A stretch of DNA of 41,177 nt from an uncultured Thermomicrobium sp. (GCA_938028665.1 CALIMB010000031.1:1-41177); one strand, 5' to 3'; positions 25,902 through 36,578 are shown, counted from the stretch's first letter. Notes: generated by a model not told the origin, from the sequence alone. Numbers and translations are program-made.

Positions 25902-25928
25902 AAAACCGGCTGGGCTATTCCCAGCCGG
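25902..25928 (-). terminator. Rho-independent terminator after the small membrane gene
   Basis: Minus strand: CCGGCTGGG, 5-nt loop, CCCAGCCGG, then TTTT. A 9-bp perfect stem 31 bp past the stop of the 61-residue gene. Confidence 0.75.
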
Positions 25929-25958
25929 CCAGCACAGTCAAGGCATGTCACCGTGCTG

Positions 25959-26144
25959 TCACCCGAAAAGACCGACAAGGATCATGACCACTGCCATGAC
26001 CACGATTACTGCAATCGCAACCCACCCGATCACCGCCAGGCGCGGCAATCCAAGACGACGTGCCCGCACCGCACCAGGAACACTCCAGAGTGCCGCGAAC
26101 AGCGCCAGAATCCCCATCGATACCATCGCCGGGTTGTCCGCCAT
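25959..26144 (-). CDS. Small two-helix membrane protein
   Basis: A 61-residue protein, MADNPAMVSMGILALFA at the start, with two hydrophobic segments (about residues 8-24 and 38-60) separated by a basic turn, VRARRLGLPR. A strong GGGAGGGGAG site lies eight bases before the ATG, and a clean terminator follows. No family is recognised. It stands alone between the decayed exporter and the LLM oxidoreductase. Confidence 0.7.
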   Translation of the reverse strand: MADNPAMVSMGILALFAALWSVPGAVRARRLGLPRLAVIGWVAIAVIVVMAVVMILVGLFG

Positions 26145-26211
26145 GATCGTGCTCCCCTCCCGTCCGTGGCCATAATGCTACGATTATCCTACTGCAGAGC
26201 GCGTATAGGCG

Positions 26212-27174
26212 TCACTCACTCCAGCCGAAGCGCCGGTCGAGCGCAGCAAGGACACCAGCGAGAGCTGCCTCTTCCGCCAGGTGGTCACGTGCTGGAATCA
26301 GCATCGTCAGGAGCTCATCAATCCCGCTCTCAAGGAGACGCGCCAGCCGCTCGCCAACCGTGTCCTGATCCCCCCAGACTACCAGGTGATCGAGCAACGC
26401 ATCGCTCGGCATCCCGTTCTCAAGCGGGAAACCGGCCGTGGCAAACATCTCAGCGTAGAACGGGAGGCGACCGTAGGCACCGACGACCGGTCGCGCCTTT
26501 TCACGCATCGTTGTCGCGTCCGTCGTCATTGCGACGGGCACGTGCACCACGAGACGCGGCCGGCGGCTCCGTCCAGCAGCCCGTGCGCCTGCTTCAAGCG
26601 CCGGAATGGCCTGCTGGTGGATATAGTGCGCCGGACACATCCACGAGAGCACGCCGTCAGCGATTTCACCTGCCAAGTGAAACGCCTTGGGCCGCAACGC
26701 CGACGTGTAAATTGGGACAGGTGCCTTCTCGGGAAGCCGTTGCCGAACACGGAAGAATTCACCCTGAAAATCGACTTGCCCCTCCCACAATAACGCGCGC
26801 ACGATCGTGACATACTCCCGGAGATGCGAGAGCGGGCGGATCATCGGGATACCAAGCGACCCCTCAATGATCGGCCGATGGCTCGGGCCAAGTCCGAGAC
26901 GGACGCGTCCGGGCGCCAGCTGATACACCGCAAGTGTCTGTTGGGCCGTCACGAAGGGGTGTCGCGGGTAGGTCGGAATAATCCCTGTACCCAGTACGAT
27001 CCGCTCCGACTGCACCGCTGCTGCCGCGTAGACGGTAAGCGCATCGATCGTCCGGCCACCGGTCACCGTCCAAAGAGCCGGGACACCCGCAGCTTCGAGG
27101 CGGCGGATCGCCGCGAGTGCTCCAACGGCACTGCTCCGATCAGGTTGATCGATCCCGATGCGCGGCCAAGCCAT
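26212..27174 (-). CDS. LLM-class flavin/F420-dependent oxidoreductase
   Basis: A 320-residue TIM-barrel enzyme of the luciferase-like monooxygenase family. Characteristic runs: VPALWTVTGGRTIDAL, SERIVLGTGIIPTYPRHP (cofactor-phosphate loop), RVRLGLGPSHRPIIEGSLG, HLREYVTIVRALLWEGQ, and PVPIYTSALRPKAFHLAGEI. These match F420-dependent forms (methylene-H4MPT-reductase-like) more than FMN monooxygenases, but the cofactor cannot be fixed by eye. AAGGAGG lies upstream of the ATG. Divergent from the deacetylase-family gene. Substrate unknown. Confidence 0.85.
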   Translation of the reverse strand: MAWPRIGIDQPDRSSAVGALAAIRRLEAAGVPALWTVTGGRTIDALTVYAAAAVQSERIVLGTGIIPTYPRHPFVTAQQTLAVYQLAPGRVRLGLGPSHRPIIEGSLGIPMIRPLSHLREYVTIVRALLWEGQVDFQGEFFRVRQRLPEKAPVPIYTSALRPKAFHLAGEIADGVLSWMCPAHYIHQQAIPALEAGARAAGRSRRPRLVVHVPVAMTTDATTMREKARPVVGAYGRLPFYAEMFATAGFPLENGMPSDALLDHLVVWGDQDTVGERLARLLESGIDELLTMLIPARDHLAEEAALAGVLAALDRRFGWSE

Positions 27175-27348
27175 GCTCCAGCACCTCCTTCCCCTCTAGC
27201 AGGGAGCCGTCCACCTTCTGCCCGCGCCAGTCTAACATGCTCCATGCCCTGTGGGCGCGAGTGAAGGCATTGCCCGCGCCTTCCCGTTCAGCCATCATCG
27301 AGAGAGCGAGATGCTGTGGCACCCAACGAAGCGAGGAGTACAAGAGCC

Positions 27349-28455
27349 ATGCGGACAGCATACTGCTATGACGAGCGGTTTCTCCAGCACGATACTGGTC
27401 TCGACGCACACCGCCTACCTGACGGCTCCATCCTCGAGCCGATCGAACACCCGTCCAGCGCGCGCATCATTCGGCGCACCGCTCAGCTCATCGCGAGCTC
27501 GGGGCTGCTCGCGGACACCCTCCTTGTTCCAGCCCGTCCGGCAACAGAGGAGGAACTCACTGCCTATCACACCCGGGAATACATCGCTCATGTCCAGCGT
27601 GTCACTGCTGAGGGTGGGGGCTGGCTTGATCCAGAGACCCCTGTCGTCCCTGGCTCATGGGATGCAGCGCTCCTGGCAGCTGGAGCAGCCATCGAGCTCA
27701 CCAATGCAGTCCTGGATGGCCGCGCGCGTCATGCTTTTGGACTGCTCCGCCCCCCAGGACACCACGCAATGCGGGAACAAGGCATGGGCTTCTGCGTGTT
27801 CAACAACGTGGTGATCGCGGTGCGCCATGCCCAGCGCCGAGGCATCCAGCGCGTCATGGTACTCGACTGGGACGTCCATCACGGAAACGGTACACAGGAC
27901 GCCTTCTGGGACGACCCATCAGTCTTGTTTATCTCGCTTCACCAAGAGAACTGGTATCCAGAGGGATGGGGTGCGGTTGACCACGTCGGTGGTCCGGGTG
28001 CGCAAGGAACGACTGTTAACATTCCACTCCCACCCGGTACTGGAAATCGGGGTTATCTCCTTGCGCTTGAGCGCATTGTCCTGCCCATCGCCCGGCAGTT
28101 CCGCCCCGAGCTCATCTTCGTCTCTGCTGGGCAGGACGCCAGCATGGATGACCCGCTTGGACGCATGCTTGTCACCATGAGTGGGTACCGGCAGATGAGC
28201 GAGCGAGTTCGAGAACTCGCCGATTCGATCTGCGATGGCCGACTGGTCGTCCTGATGGAAGGTGGCTACTCGCTCCGCTACGTTCCCTACTGCACCTTGG
28301 CAATCCTCGAAGGCATTCTGGGGCGCTACAGCGGTATCCCCGATCCCCACGCTGGGACAAGCGAGCTGGCACAAGCCGAGCGGGAATTCCGCCCGCAGCA
28401 GGAAGAAGCTGTCGAAGCAGCACGGCGGGTGCTCAGCCGCTATTGGAACCTATGA
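27349..28455 (+). CDS. Histone deacetylase-family amidohydrolase
   Basis: A 368-residue zinc amidohydrolase of the arginase/deacetylase fold. Active-site elements are complete: [20 protein letters not shown] (tandem His), [17 protein letters not shown] (zinc Asp and His), [13 protein letters not shown] (second zinc Asp) and MEGGYSLRY (transition-state Tyr). In bacteria the family includes acetylpolyamine amidohydrolases and acetoin-utilisation proteins (AcuC). The visible sequence does not decide which. ATG at 27349 follows GAGGAG; an in-frame earlier ATG at 27316 would add 11 unconserved residues. Divergent from the LLM gene. The uvrB promoter follows directly. Confidence 0.86.
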   Translation: MRTAYCYDERFLQHDTGLDAHRLPDGSILEPIEHPSSARIIRRTAQLIASSGLLADTLLVPARPATEEELTAYHTREYIAHVQRVTAEGGGWLDPETPVVPGSWDAALLAAGAAIELTNAVLDGRARHAFGLLRPPGHHAMREQGMGFCVFNNVVIAVRHAQRRGIQRVMVLDWDVHHGNGTQDAFWDDPSVLFISLHQENWYPEGWGAVDHVGGPGAQGTTVNIPLPPGTGNRGYLLALERIVLPIARQFRPELIFVSAGQDASMDDPLGRMLVTMSGYRQMSERVRELADSICDGRLVVLMEGGYSLRYVPYCTLAILEGILGRYSGIPDPHAGTSELAQAEREFRPQQEEAVEAARRVLSRYWNL

Positions 28456-28518
28456 ACGACTGAGCGTGCTCAGCAACAGCGGAAAGTGAGCCCCATCCAG
28501 TCACCGGAGGACCTACTA

Positions 28519-28524
28519 GGGTAT
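28519..28524 (+). promoter_or_regulatory. Likely -10 box for uvrB
   Basis: TATACT lies about 40 bases before the ATG at 28564. It falls inside the possible N-terminal extension of UvrB, which supports the shorter start. No good -35 is seen. Confidence 0.35.
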
Positions 28525-28563
28525 ACTCGATCGCTGCACGACGCATGGTCCGGGCAGGAGAGC

Positions 28564-30570
28564 ATGCCAGAGTTCCAACTCGTCACGCCATTTCAACCGA
28601 CCGGAGACCAACCCCAAGCGATTGAGCAGCTCGTCGCAGGGCTCAAGCGCGGGTATCGGCACCAAACGCTCCTTGGCGTGACCGGCAGTGGCAAGACGTT
28701 CACCATGGCCAGCGTCATCGCTGCCGTGCAACGCCCAACGCTTGTCCTTGCCCCGAACAAGACACTCGCCGCGCAGCTCTACGCCGAGTTCCGGGAATTC
28801 TTTCCCCACAATGCCGTCGAGTATTTCGTCAGCTATTACGACTACTACCAGCCCGAAGCCTACGTGCCCCAGACCGATACCTATATCGAAAAAGAGACCG
28901 AAATCAACGATGAGATCGACCGGCTTCGCCTGGCCGCGACGCGTGCCGTCCGCACACGCCGCGATGTCATCATCGTCGCAAGTGTTTCCTGTATCTACGG
29001 TATCGGCTCGCCAGAAGAGTGGGACAAAGCGATCCTCGCACTTCAGCGCGGCCAGACTGTACGCCGCGATCGCATTCTGCGCCATCTCGTTGACCTCCAA
29101 TACGACCGAAATGACATGACGCTCGTCCGTGGTACCTTCCGGGCACGCGGTGACGTGATTGAGGTCTTCCCAGCCTACGAGGAGTTCGCTGTCCGTGTGG
29201 AGCTCTGGGATGATGAAGTAGAGCGGATCATTGAGTTTGATCCTTTAACCGGTGAAGTTCTGGCAACTCGCGAGCTCATCGAGATCTTTCCTGCGAAGCA
29301 TTGGGTCACGAGCGGCGAGCGACTGGAGGCAGCACTGCGCAGCATCGAGGCAGAGTTGGAGGAGCGGCTGGCGGAGCTCCGAGCACAGGGGAAACTCCTC
29401 GAGGCACAGCGGCTAGAACAACGGACACGCTATGACATCGAAATGCTACGCGAGGTTGGCTACTGCAGCGGTATCGAGAACTACTCACGGCACCTCTCCG
29501 GTCGGAAGCCTGGTGAGCCCCCCTGGACGCTGCTTGACTACTTCCCGAAAGATTTTCTTCTGTTTATTGATGAGTCGCACCTCGCCATCCCGCAGGTGCG
29601 CGGCATGTACTCGGGTGATCGCTCACGGAAGGACGTCTTAATTGAGTACGGTTTTCGACTCCCTTCGGCACGCGACAACCGCCCACTTACCTTCGAGGAG
29701 TTCCTCGAGCGTATCAATCAAGTCATCTACGTCTCGGCAACCCCAGGCCCCTGGGAGCTCCAAGTCAGCGAGCAAGTCGTGGAACAGGTCATCCGGCCGA
29801 CCGGCTTGCTCGATCCGGAAATTAGCGTCCGTCCGACCAGGGGACAGATTGACGACCTGTTGCATGAGATCCGCCAGCGTGTCGCTCGCGGGGAACGCGC
29901 CCTCGTCACCACGCTCACCAAGAAAATGGCAGAGGACCTGGCTGACTACCTCAAAGAAGTAGGAATCCGGACGCACTACCTCCACAGTGAGATCGACACC
30001 ATCGAGCGGGTCGAAATCCTGCGCGATCTCCGCCTCGGCATCTACGATGTCGTCGTCGGCATCAATCTCCTCCGCGAAGGGCTCGATCTGCCGGAGGTCT
30101 CACTCGTCGCGATTCTCGATGCCGACAAGGAAGGATATCTGCGCTCCGAAAGTGCGCTGATCCAGATGATCGGGCGTGCAGCGCGCCACGTGAACGGACT
30201 CGTCATCATGTACGCAGACACCATGACCGAGTCGATGCGGCGCGCGATCGAGGAAACATACCGGCGTCGCAAGATCCAGATCGAGTACAACGAACGGCAT
30301 GGCATCCAACCACGCAGTATCGTCAAGCAGGTACGCGACCTCACCGATCGGATCCGCCAAGCAGCCGAAGAACGCGCACCCTACCGGGCCGAGCCAGCTG
30401 TTCTGCATGCTGGCGTCCTTGGCGAGCTGTCCCCTGACGAGCTCGCTCGCCTCATTCGCGACCTTGAACGACAGATGAAGGAAGCCGCCAAGCAACTTGA
30501 GTTTGAGAAAGCAGCATTGCTCCGCGATCAGATCTTCGAGCTGCGACGCCTCCAGGAGGTACTTCGGTAA
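28564..30570 (+). CDS. uvrB: UvrABC system protein B
   Basis: A 668-residue damage-verifying helicase of nucleotide-excision repair. It receives damaged DNA from UvrA and loads UvrC. It has Walker A GVTGSGKT, helicase motifs with [16 protein letters not shown]-like beta-hairpin sequence (here [15 protein letters not shown]), [22 protein letters not shown] (motif II) and [18 protein letters not shown] (motifs V-VI). A C-terminal UVR motif ([20 protein letters not shown]) binds UvrC. The ATG at 28564 begins [17 protein letters not shown], the normal N-terminus, behind AGGAG. A GTG at 28486 would add 26 residues containing a promoter-like TATACT, so it is not used. Confidence 0.96.
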   Translation: MPEFQLVTPFQPTGDQPQAIEQLVAGLKRGYRHQTLLGVTGSGKTFTMASVIAAVQRPTLVLAPNKTLAAQLYAEFREFFPHNAVEYFVSYYDYYQPEAYVPQTDTYIEKETEINDEIDRLRLAATRAVRTRRDVIIVASVSCIYGIGSPEEWDKAILALQRGQTVRRDRILRHLVDLQYDRNDMTLVRGTFRARGDVIEVFPAYEEFAVRVELWDDEVERIIEFDPLTGEVLATRELIEIFPAKHWVTSGERLEAALRSIEAELEERLAELRAQGKLLEAQRLEQRTRYDIEMLREVGYCSGIENYSRHLSGRKPGEPPWTLLDYFPKDFLLFIDESHLAIPQVRGMYSGDRSRKDVLIEYGFRLPSARDNRPLTFEEFLERINQVIYVSATPGPWELQVSEQVVEQVIRPTGLLDPEISVRPTRGQIDDLLHEIRQRVARGERALVTTLTKKMAEDLADYLKEVGIRTHYLHSEIDTIERVEILRDLRLGIYDVVVGINLLREGLDLPEVSLVAILDADKEGYLRSESALIQMIGRAARHVNGLVIMYADTMTESMRRAIEETYRRRKIQIEYNERHGIQPRSIVKQVRDLTDRIRQAAEERAPYRAEPAVLHAGVLGELSPDELARLIRDLERQMKEAAKQLEFEKAALLRDQIFELRRLQEVLR

Positions 30571-33130
30571 CAACACGCCGGCAGAAGGCCAAACATCCCT
30601 AAGCTCTCCAAGTGTTCTGCTATGTACCATCAGCCCACCCAAAGCGACATCCTGGGGATGCTGTACCTTACGCCCTCGCTTGGTAACATCGACACTGACA
30701 CCAGGCTAATGCCGCAAACGCTGTGGAAAGATGTGCACCACCACGTTGAATCTGGCTGCCACCGTTCACGTTCGAATTCCCAAGGATTCACTAGGTGATT
30801 CGCAGAAAGTCTACCCAGGCAGGAACGGCAACACAGAGAAGGACCCTTTGGACGACAACCCAGCAGTGGACTGTACGCACCCACTGTCGGTGGCGTTTTC
30901 CACCCCTCGCTCATGATACCCAGCACAATGGAAGCGGCGACCATCGTCGCCACTTCTCCAAACTGGGATGAGCAAGAGGCCGCCCGCTGACCCCGAAGGC
31001 GAATATCAACGCAGGAAGACCCACGAGTACTGCCGCTGTGACCGACCGGAGCAGAAGAACAGAGAACACAAACGGATCGAGAGGCCCGCAGGACTGATCA
31101 TCGTAGAGTTCGTCGCTCAGCGCGCTGGACACCAAGTGAAGCTGCGCTAGAGGATTGCCACCGCGATTAGTACCAGAATGACCGTGCAGAGCACGTCCAA
31201 CCGGGCCAGTGGGCGCAGATGGTGTCCCTCTAGAGAGCCACTCTGGCTAGCGTGCGCCAAGAAGCTTCTAGACAAAGCGGATTTCCCCATGATGATGGTG
31301 TTCCCACCTCGGTGTGGCCAGGTTAACGTCAGGTCCAGTGCAGGTATTGCAAGGAGAAGTCCACTTGCGAGCAAGCTTCAGACCCACAGACGCTCGTCAC
31401 AGATGGGGCACCACGAAGCCACCTACTACAAGATCCGGCGAGCAGTGCACCGCCTGCTACTTACTCCTGTAACCCTCAAGGCTGTGCAATAGTCGGTGAA
31501 CAGATCAATCTTCCCTCCTCTCACCATAACCAGAAACCAATTCCCCATCTTTTAGCACAAACCTATTGTAAACCACGACCACGCAGCTATCACGGACTAC
31601 ATGCTGCACCCTGGCAGCGTACGCCCCACGGTGAAGCGAAAGGGTGAACAGACCGAAGTTTCTGGCGTGTCGGCCATGCTACACGCAAACAAGAGTACGC
31701 TCGCGTACTCCGCGAAATCGAATGAGATTCCACGGGTCGCCCCTTGGTTGGATCCGCGCCAACGCAAGTCATTCGTGAAGGCACCCGACCAATCAATGAC
31801 CACTCGTCAGCTGAGCATACAGCTGGATCAGCACAAAGACATCCTAACGCTTGGGACCTTCGAGGTGCATCACTCCTGCAGCCTCCTGAGGAGCCGTCCA
31901 AAGACATGATCAACCATCACGTAACTGCCCGAATCCTCGAGAGCACCCCCCAATGATGGCTCCGCCAGGCGGGACTACAGTCGTGTAGATGTTCTCTGCT
32001 CAGAGAGATCTGGCTTCAAGTGTGATCCAGGCAAAGATGCGACTGAGCACGGTCATGCCCGTGAGTATGTGACGATCCACCTTCAAATGTGATCCAGGTA
32101 AAGATATCACCAATCACTTGCAAGCTGGATACGAGATTGACCCTGTTATTTCCGAAAAGATTCCGAGGTGCTCGCAGACTTTTGCACAAACGGCCTGTTT
32201 CTCGGGAAGAGCGCCGACCGACGCACGAACAACGACGTCGTCCGCCCACTCGGCCAAGCACGTCTCCAGCGAGAACTCGTCACAATCTGATTCTCCTCGC
32301 TTGCCAGTCTAACAGAAGAGGTCCGATATCACCGAGAACGTCCGATTGACCAACGACAATCGATCTGGTCGAGTACGATGAGTCCCTACATCCCACTGGA
32401 GATGTGCAGAGCAACCGGCGGGGCGGCACACGGACACACGGAAACACCCGGCTCTCGGGTCTTCAATCGGATGGTTTGCACTCTGCCCAGGATTGACAAC
32501 CGTCAACCATGCTCTCAGGCCAGATCACAGCATGAACCTCGATATGGTGAGGTGTTCGGCTGTCAGAGGGGTGGCGGATTTTGAGCTCGACCACGTCCTC
32601 CTTGCCAGGTCGGATCATCAGCCCCGGCACCAGAGGTACCGTCGGTGAATCCCACACGCTTGTCAATCGACAGCGGAATGTCGATGGACTTCAGTGCGAC
32701 ACCAACGGCTGTCGCCTGGCACCTCTTTTACCTCGTGATATGACGTCCGCCCAAGGCAACCGTGGCCATCCAGGAACGAGGCTCGCCGAAGATGTGCTCG
32801 ACTCTGCTGCCACCTGCGCAGCACGACCCAACCCCGGATGAGCTACCTGCCCACGCGCATGGAGGAAGCTCCCACGTACCAGGAATGCCAAACCGATCGT
32901 ACGGCTGCGCTTAAGCACCTATCGCTTTATTCTCCGGTTACCCTCCGGGCTATACCCTTTGGCTGCCGGTGCTCTCCGTTTCCTCGGCTACTCTTTCGGT
33001 TTCTCAGTATCACGACACAAAGCTCGTTTCTTGGGGTGTCCTGGGATAGTTTCCTGCCACACAGAGAATGCCAACCTCCCTGATCGGGGGGCCAACCCTT
33101 TCCAACGAGGTGCCAAGGTCATCCTGGCTT
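30571..33130. other. Gene-poor stretch of about 2.5 kb
   Basis: No coding region is supported on either strand. The longest frames (for example 31590-31913 minus, 32089-32349 plus) have no ribosome site, motif or recognisable family, and stops are frequent. No tRNA was found. A direct repeat at 32014-32105 resembles insertion-sequence end repeats. The rest looks like decayed sequence. Confidence 0.5.
32014..32105. repeat. Two 25-bp direct repeats, possible IS end remnant
   Basis: Copies at 32014-32038 and 32081-32105 differ at two positions and share TGTGATCCAGG. An additional GATCCA lies between them. Repeated GATCCA-type boxes are typical of IS21-family ends, but no istA or istB gene is visible, so the assignment is tentative. 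Confidence 0.5.
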
Positions 33131-33147
33131 GCTCTCCACCTGGTTTA

Positions 33148-33798
33148 CTAGGCACTCTCCGGGCGCGTGCGGACCAGCCCGGTACGCAACGCGTAGGCGA
33201 TCACTTGCGCACGATTCTCCAGATGCAACTTGTTCATGATGTTGCGGAGGTGATATTTCACCGTGTTCTCGCTGATGAAGAGGCGATTGGCAAGTTCTCG
33301 ATTCGACGTGACCCCTTGGACAAGCAACTCAAGAAGCTCACGTTCGCGCTCCGTCAGTGCTGTCTCCTCCTGTCGCCTTGGCTCACGTTGGCTGAGCTCC
33401 TGCAGGACACGTCGTGCCAGATGTGGGGTAAGAACTGGCTGACCCGCCTGCACAGACTCCAGAGCCCGGAAAAATTCATCGGTTTCCAAATTCTTCAACA
33501 AGTAGCCATACGCACCAGATTTGATCGCCTCAAAGAGATCGGCTTCGTCGTCCGACGCCGTCAGGATGACGACCTTGACTTCGGGAAGCTCGGTCGTCAA
33601 GATACGTGTGGCGCTGAGTCCATCGACCTCTGGCATGGTCAAATCCATGAGCACGATATCCGGTCGCAGCTGCCGAGTGAGTTCGATCGCCTCGCGGCCG
33701 TTCCCTGCCTCGCCCACGACGTTGACTCCGCGAGCCTCTAAGAGGCTCCGCAAACCATCACGGAACAAGGGATGATCATCGACAATCAAGACGCGCAT
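33148..33798 (-). CDS. NarL/LuxR-family response regulator
   Basis: A 216-residue two-component regulator. Receiver domain: VLIVDDHPLFRDG with acidic Asp 7-8, phosphoacceptor Asp 52 in IVLMDLTMPEVDG, Thr in VVILTASDDE and Lys in GYLLKNLETDEF. C-terminal HTH: LTERERELLELLVQGVTSNR followed by ANRLFISENTVKYHLRNIMNKL. ATG at 33798 is preferred over TTG at 33819 because a GGGGGAG site lies just upstream. The gene starts 23 bases inside the end of the kinase gene, its obvious partner. Target genes are not visible. Confidence 0.93.
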   Translation of the reverse strand: MRVLIVDDHPLFRDGLRSLLEARGVNVVGEAGNGREAIELTRQLRPDIVLMDLTMPEVDGLSATRILTTELPEVKVVILTASDDEADLFEAIKSGAYGYLLKNLETDEFFRALESVQAGQPVLTPHLARRVLQELSQREPRRQEETALTERERELLELLVQGVTSNRELANRLFISENTVKYHLRNIMNKLHLENRAQVIAYALRTGLVRTRPESA

Positions 33799-35197
33799 GC
33801 TCTCCCCCGTCGCTCCCAACAGGCACGACGCCGATGGGAATGACCGCTTCGATGGTCGTCCCCTGCCCGGGCCGTGAATGGATGGTCAGAAAACCACCGA
33901 CCGCTTCAGCTCGCTCTCGCATTGTCGCCAGACCGAAGCGTGGGTAATTAGCGCGTTCCAGTGCGGTCGGATCAAAGCCAACACCGTTATCTTCAATCCT
34001 GACGTGGAGCGAGCCATTCTGTCGCATCATCCTGATTGTCACCTGCGTTGCGCGCGCATGCTTTCGCACGTTAGCGAGTGCTTCCTGGACAATGCGTAAG
34101 AGCTGAAGCTCCGCCATCGGCTGGAGCCCACGCAGGATATCGTCGGACGACTCAACGATGAGCGTCGCGTTAACCCCACTCTGGTCCTGCCAGCGTTCAA
34201 GATAGGTCCGGAGTGTCTCTGGCAGCGTTCGGTTTGGCGCCAGTCCAGTTCGGAGGCCAAGGATCGCCTCGCGCACGTCTGCATATGCGTCTCGCGCCGC
34301 CTGTTCGAGCTGCCGCAGGTGCCGCTCGGCATCGGTTAGCCGCTCCGGTTGCCGAAGCAGCTCGCGCAGCGCCGATGCTTTGGTGATCACATAGCCAAGC
34401 ACCTGTGCCAGGCTATCGTGCATCTCCCGTGCGATCCGCTCGCGTTCCTCAATCACGGCGAGACTGGTCAGGCGCCGATGCCAGCGTGCATTCGTAATCG
34501 CCAATGCCGCTTGAGTAGCGAACCGCTCAAGTCGAAAGCGATCCTGCTCGTCGAACGGGCGACCGTCCTCACGATCAGCAAGGTAGAGACCACCGACGAT
34601 CGCTTCCCCCGAGCGGATCGGCACCCCAAGCAAGCTCCGCATCACCACGTGACCGCGTGGGTATCGACGCTCTCCCGGATAGCGGTCTAAATCGTCAATA
34701 CAAAGTGTCCGTCCCTCGCGTAGCACCTGATCGAGAATCCCGTGATCCTTTGTTTCTCCAATCTCGCATGCTTCCGTGTACGGATACCCAGACGTGAAGA
34801 GCGTTCTTGCCCCGTTATCGTCTTGCAGAAGCAAAAGACCATACCGCGCCCCGACCAAGCGACGCGCTTTGTCAATAACACGCTGCAAGACAACCGAGAG
34901 ATCGAGATCAGCTGTAATTGCTAGTCCAGCTTCATGGAGCGCGACGAGCTCAGCATGCTGAGCAAGGAGCTGCCGGTGCAGGTGACCAACCAAGCGAAAC
35001 ATCCAGTCCGTGAACCCGATGACACCGAGCACGGCGAGCATCCCGGTCAAGACCCAACTCCACATCACCCCGAAAATCGGTACCAGCCCATGCCACAGAG
35101 CAGTGAGTAGCCCGAGGAAGCCGAGGGGTAGGACAATGCCCAGTCGCTTGAGTCGGCGGAGTGATCGATCGAGTGTCATTTCCAGCTGATCAGTCAT
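33776..35197 (-). CDS. Sensor histidine kinase (GAF, HisKA_3, HATPase), NarX/LiaS class
   Basis: A 473-residue kinase. Two N-terminal membrane helices (IVLPLGFLGLLTALWHG and WVLTGMLAVLGVIGFTDW) have almost no outside loop. A coiled linker is followed by a cytosolic GAF domain (about 85-240; LVGARYGLLLLQDDNGA, LLGVPIRSGEAIVGGLYLA). The HisKA_3 dimerisation helix comes next with the phospho-acceptor His 260 in ERIAREMHDSLAQ. The HATPase has NVRKHA (N box) and GVGFDP, GLATMRERA (G boxes). The near absence of an external domain suggests that the GAF ligand or the membrane state is the signal. It is co-transcribed with the response regulator that overlaps its end. Confidence 0.92.
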   Translation of the reverse strand: MTDQLEMTLDRSLRRLKRLGIVLPLGFLGLLTALWHGLVPIFGVMWSWVLTGMLAVLGVIGFTDWMFRLVGHLHRQLLAQHAELVALHEAGLAITADLDLSVVLQRVIDKARRLVGARYGLLLLQDDNGARTLFTSGYPYTEACEIGETKDHGILDQVLREGRTLCIDDLDRYPGERRYPRGHVVMRSLLGVPIRSGEAIVGGLYLADREDGRPFDEQDRFRLERFATQAALAITNARWHRRLTSLAVIEERERIAREMHDSLAQVLGYVITKASALRELLRQPERLTDAERHLRQLEQAARDAYADVREAILGLRTGLAPNRTLPETLRTYLERWQDQSGVNATLIVESSDDILRGLQPMAELQLLRIVQEALANVRKHARATQVTIRMMRQNGSLHVRIEDNGVGFDPTALERANYPRFGLATMRERAEAVGGFLTIHSRPGQGTTIEAVIPIGVVPVGSDGGEHARLDCR

Positions 35198-35463
35198 TGG
35201 TCTCCTCGGCGTTCTTCACATCCCTACTCATTCAGGATAGCAGGCGGGTGGTTTTATGAGACGGCGGCGTGCTCTCCCCCACCCAGAGACACCCGGTTCG
35301 TCCGATTCGGACCACCGGTTGCACTACCTCCGCCTTGCCTGATCGTCACTACACCTCTCCCCACAGCACCTCGCTTGTCGCCACACAACTCCTGTGCGCC
35401 ACGCGCTCGCCCCTTCGGCGTGCGGTTCGCGACAGAAGACGTAACAACGCGGTACACTTTCAC

Positions 35464-35491
35464 TTGACAACTGGCCAGCATGGGGTAAGAT
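35464..35491 (+). promoter_or_regulatory. Promoter of the HesB/IscA gene
   Basis: TTGACA at 35464-35469, a 16-nt spacer, TAAGAT at 35486-35491. This is a strong sigma-70-type promoter 50 bp before the start codon. Confidence 0.65.
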
Positions 35492-35540
35492 CGAAAACAG
35501 GATGGTTGTGAAATCACGTGGTGAAAGTGGAGTGAGAACG

Positions 35541-35924
35541 ATGCAGCAGACAACGCTCATCACCATGACGCCCGAGGCAGTGCGTCGCCTCAAGCAGTTT
35601 ATGGACGAACAGGGCATGCCGGATGCCTACCTCCGCGTCTTTGTCGCGCCCGGTGGCTGCTCTGGCCTTCAGTACGGGATGGCGCTGGAGGAATCCGCTG
35701 AAGAAGACGACCTCACCTTCGAAATCGAGGGTGTTCGCGTCATTATCGATCCCTTTAGCGCCACCTATCTGGAAGGGGCGGAGATCGACTACGTGAATAG
35801 CTTGATGGGTGGCGGATTCACGGTTCACAATCCGAACGCGGTCGCCACGTGCGCTTGTGGCCACAGCTTTGATGCCGGGGGCAACGCCGGCACAGCACAA
35901 GGGTGTGGTTGCGGTGGCTGGTGA
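35541..35924 (+). CDS. HesB/IscA/ErpA-family iron-sulfur cluster carrier
   Basis: A 127-residue A-type carrier that accepts Fe-S clusters from the scaffold and delivers them to apoproteins. Conserved cysteines: GGCSGLQYGMALE near residue 41 and CACG near residue 105. The C-terminal pair is extended by a Gly/Cys tail (GCGCGGW). The ITMTPEAVRRLKQFM start is usual for the family. ATG at 35541 with GTGGAGTGAG upstream is used; an earlier ATG at 35502 adds 13 unconserved residues. It has its own promoter and is followed by a hairpin and tRNA-Leu. A SufR-like regulator is encoded elsewhere in the window, but no link is shown. Confidence 0.9.
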   Translation: MQQTTLITMTPEAVRRLKQFMDEQGMPDAYLRVFVAPGGCSGLQYGMALEESAEEDDLTFEIEGVRVIIDPFSATYLEGAEIDYVNSLMGGGFTVHNPNAVATCACGHSFDAGGNAGTAQGCGCGGW

Positions 35925-35964
35925 ACTACCAGCCTCTCTCAACGACGGTGTGCAGCACAAGAGC

Positions 35965-35994
35965 AACGGCAGCTGAACTTTGCCAGCTGCCGTT
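35965..35994 (+). terminator. Hairpin after the HesB/IscA gene
   Basis: AACGGCAGCTG and CAGCTGCCGTT form an 11-bp perfect stem over an 8-nt loop, 40 bp after the stop. The following bases (ATACTAG) are only weakly U-rich. Confidence 0.55.
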
Positions 35995-36019
35995 ATACTA
36001 GTATAGGGCGCTGCCCAAC

Positions 36020-36105
36020 GGGGGAATGCCGGAACTGGCAGACGGGCGTGACTTAGGATCACGTGCCGATGAGGCGTGTGGGTTCGAGTCCCACTTCCCC
36101 CACCA
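36020..36105 (+). tRNA. tRNA-Leu (anticodon TAG)
   Basis: The cloverleaf folds by hand. Acceptor GGGGGAA/TTCCCCC, D arm with GGCAGA, anticodon stem CGTGA/TCACG with loop CTTAGGA (TAG at 36054-36056). A 14-nt variable arm is typical of class II Leu tRNA. T arm GTGGG TTCGAGT CCCAC. The CCA end is encoded (36103-36105). TAG reads CUN leucine codons. Confidence 0.95.
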
Positions 36106-36578
36106 GGAGAGAAGGTGAACTTCGTTTTCACACCCATTGCTGGTCCACGGTGAATCAATCGTTGACTTCGTGCCACAATGGATGCCAATCGCTTTCGTGA
36201 TCCTGTGGCGTTGATCGCTTTCGCTGCTGACGGACAACACACACCAGACCCCACCCAGTCAACAGTAACAAACGATGCCTGCGTCGCTCCCCGTCCCTGC
36301 CAAGCGTCTGGCTTCCGCCCTCTTCAGTTACCGCATGTCCTCCGTGGCTACTCCGTTCCGCAGAGCGCCAGCTGACAGCCGCTCAGGTCAACAGAACCAC
36401 CAGTGTAGCGGTCAAGACAGCCTGACAGACCCGAACGAGCAGCAGGAGTGGCGAAGCGCGTTAGCCAGGAATCGCCATGCGGCTATCAAGATCACACAGC
36501 CTGAGCCCAGACGACGCCGGAGTGCTGGGCAGCGGAATCAACCAAGATCGGCGTGGAGCCTGGCCGCAGGGTCAAAGT
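36106..36578. other. Intergenic region between tRNA-Leu and dnaK
   Basis: No gene, promoter or repeat is evident apart from the dnaK terminator at its right end. Confidence 0.4.

Noticed and set aside
26864-27264. Plus-strand frames opposite the LLM oxidoreductase
   Set aside because: Antisense shadows without start signals.
30760-30780. GTTCGAATTCC as a tRNA T-loop
   Set aside because: Flanking bases do not form a T stem, and no acceptor or anticodon arm can be drawn.
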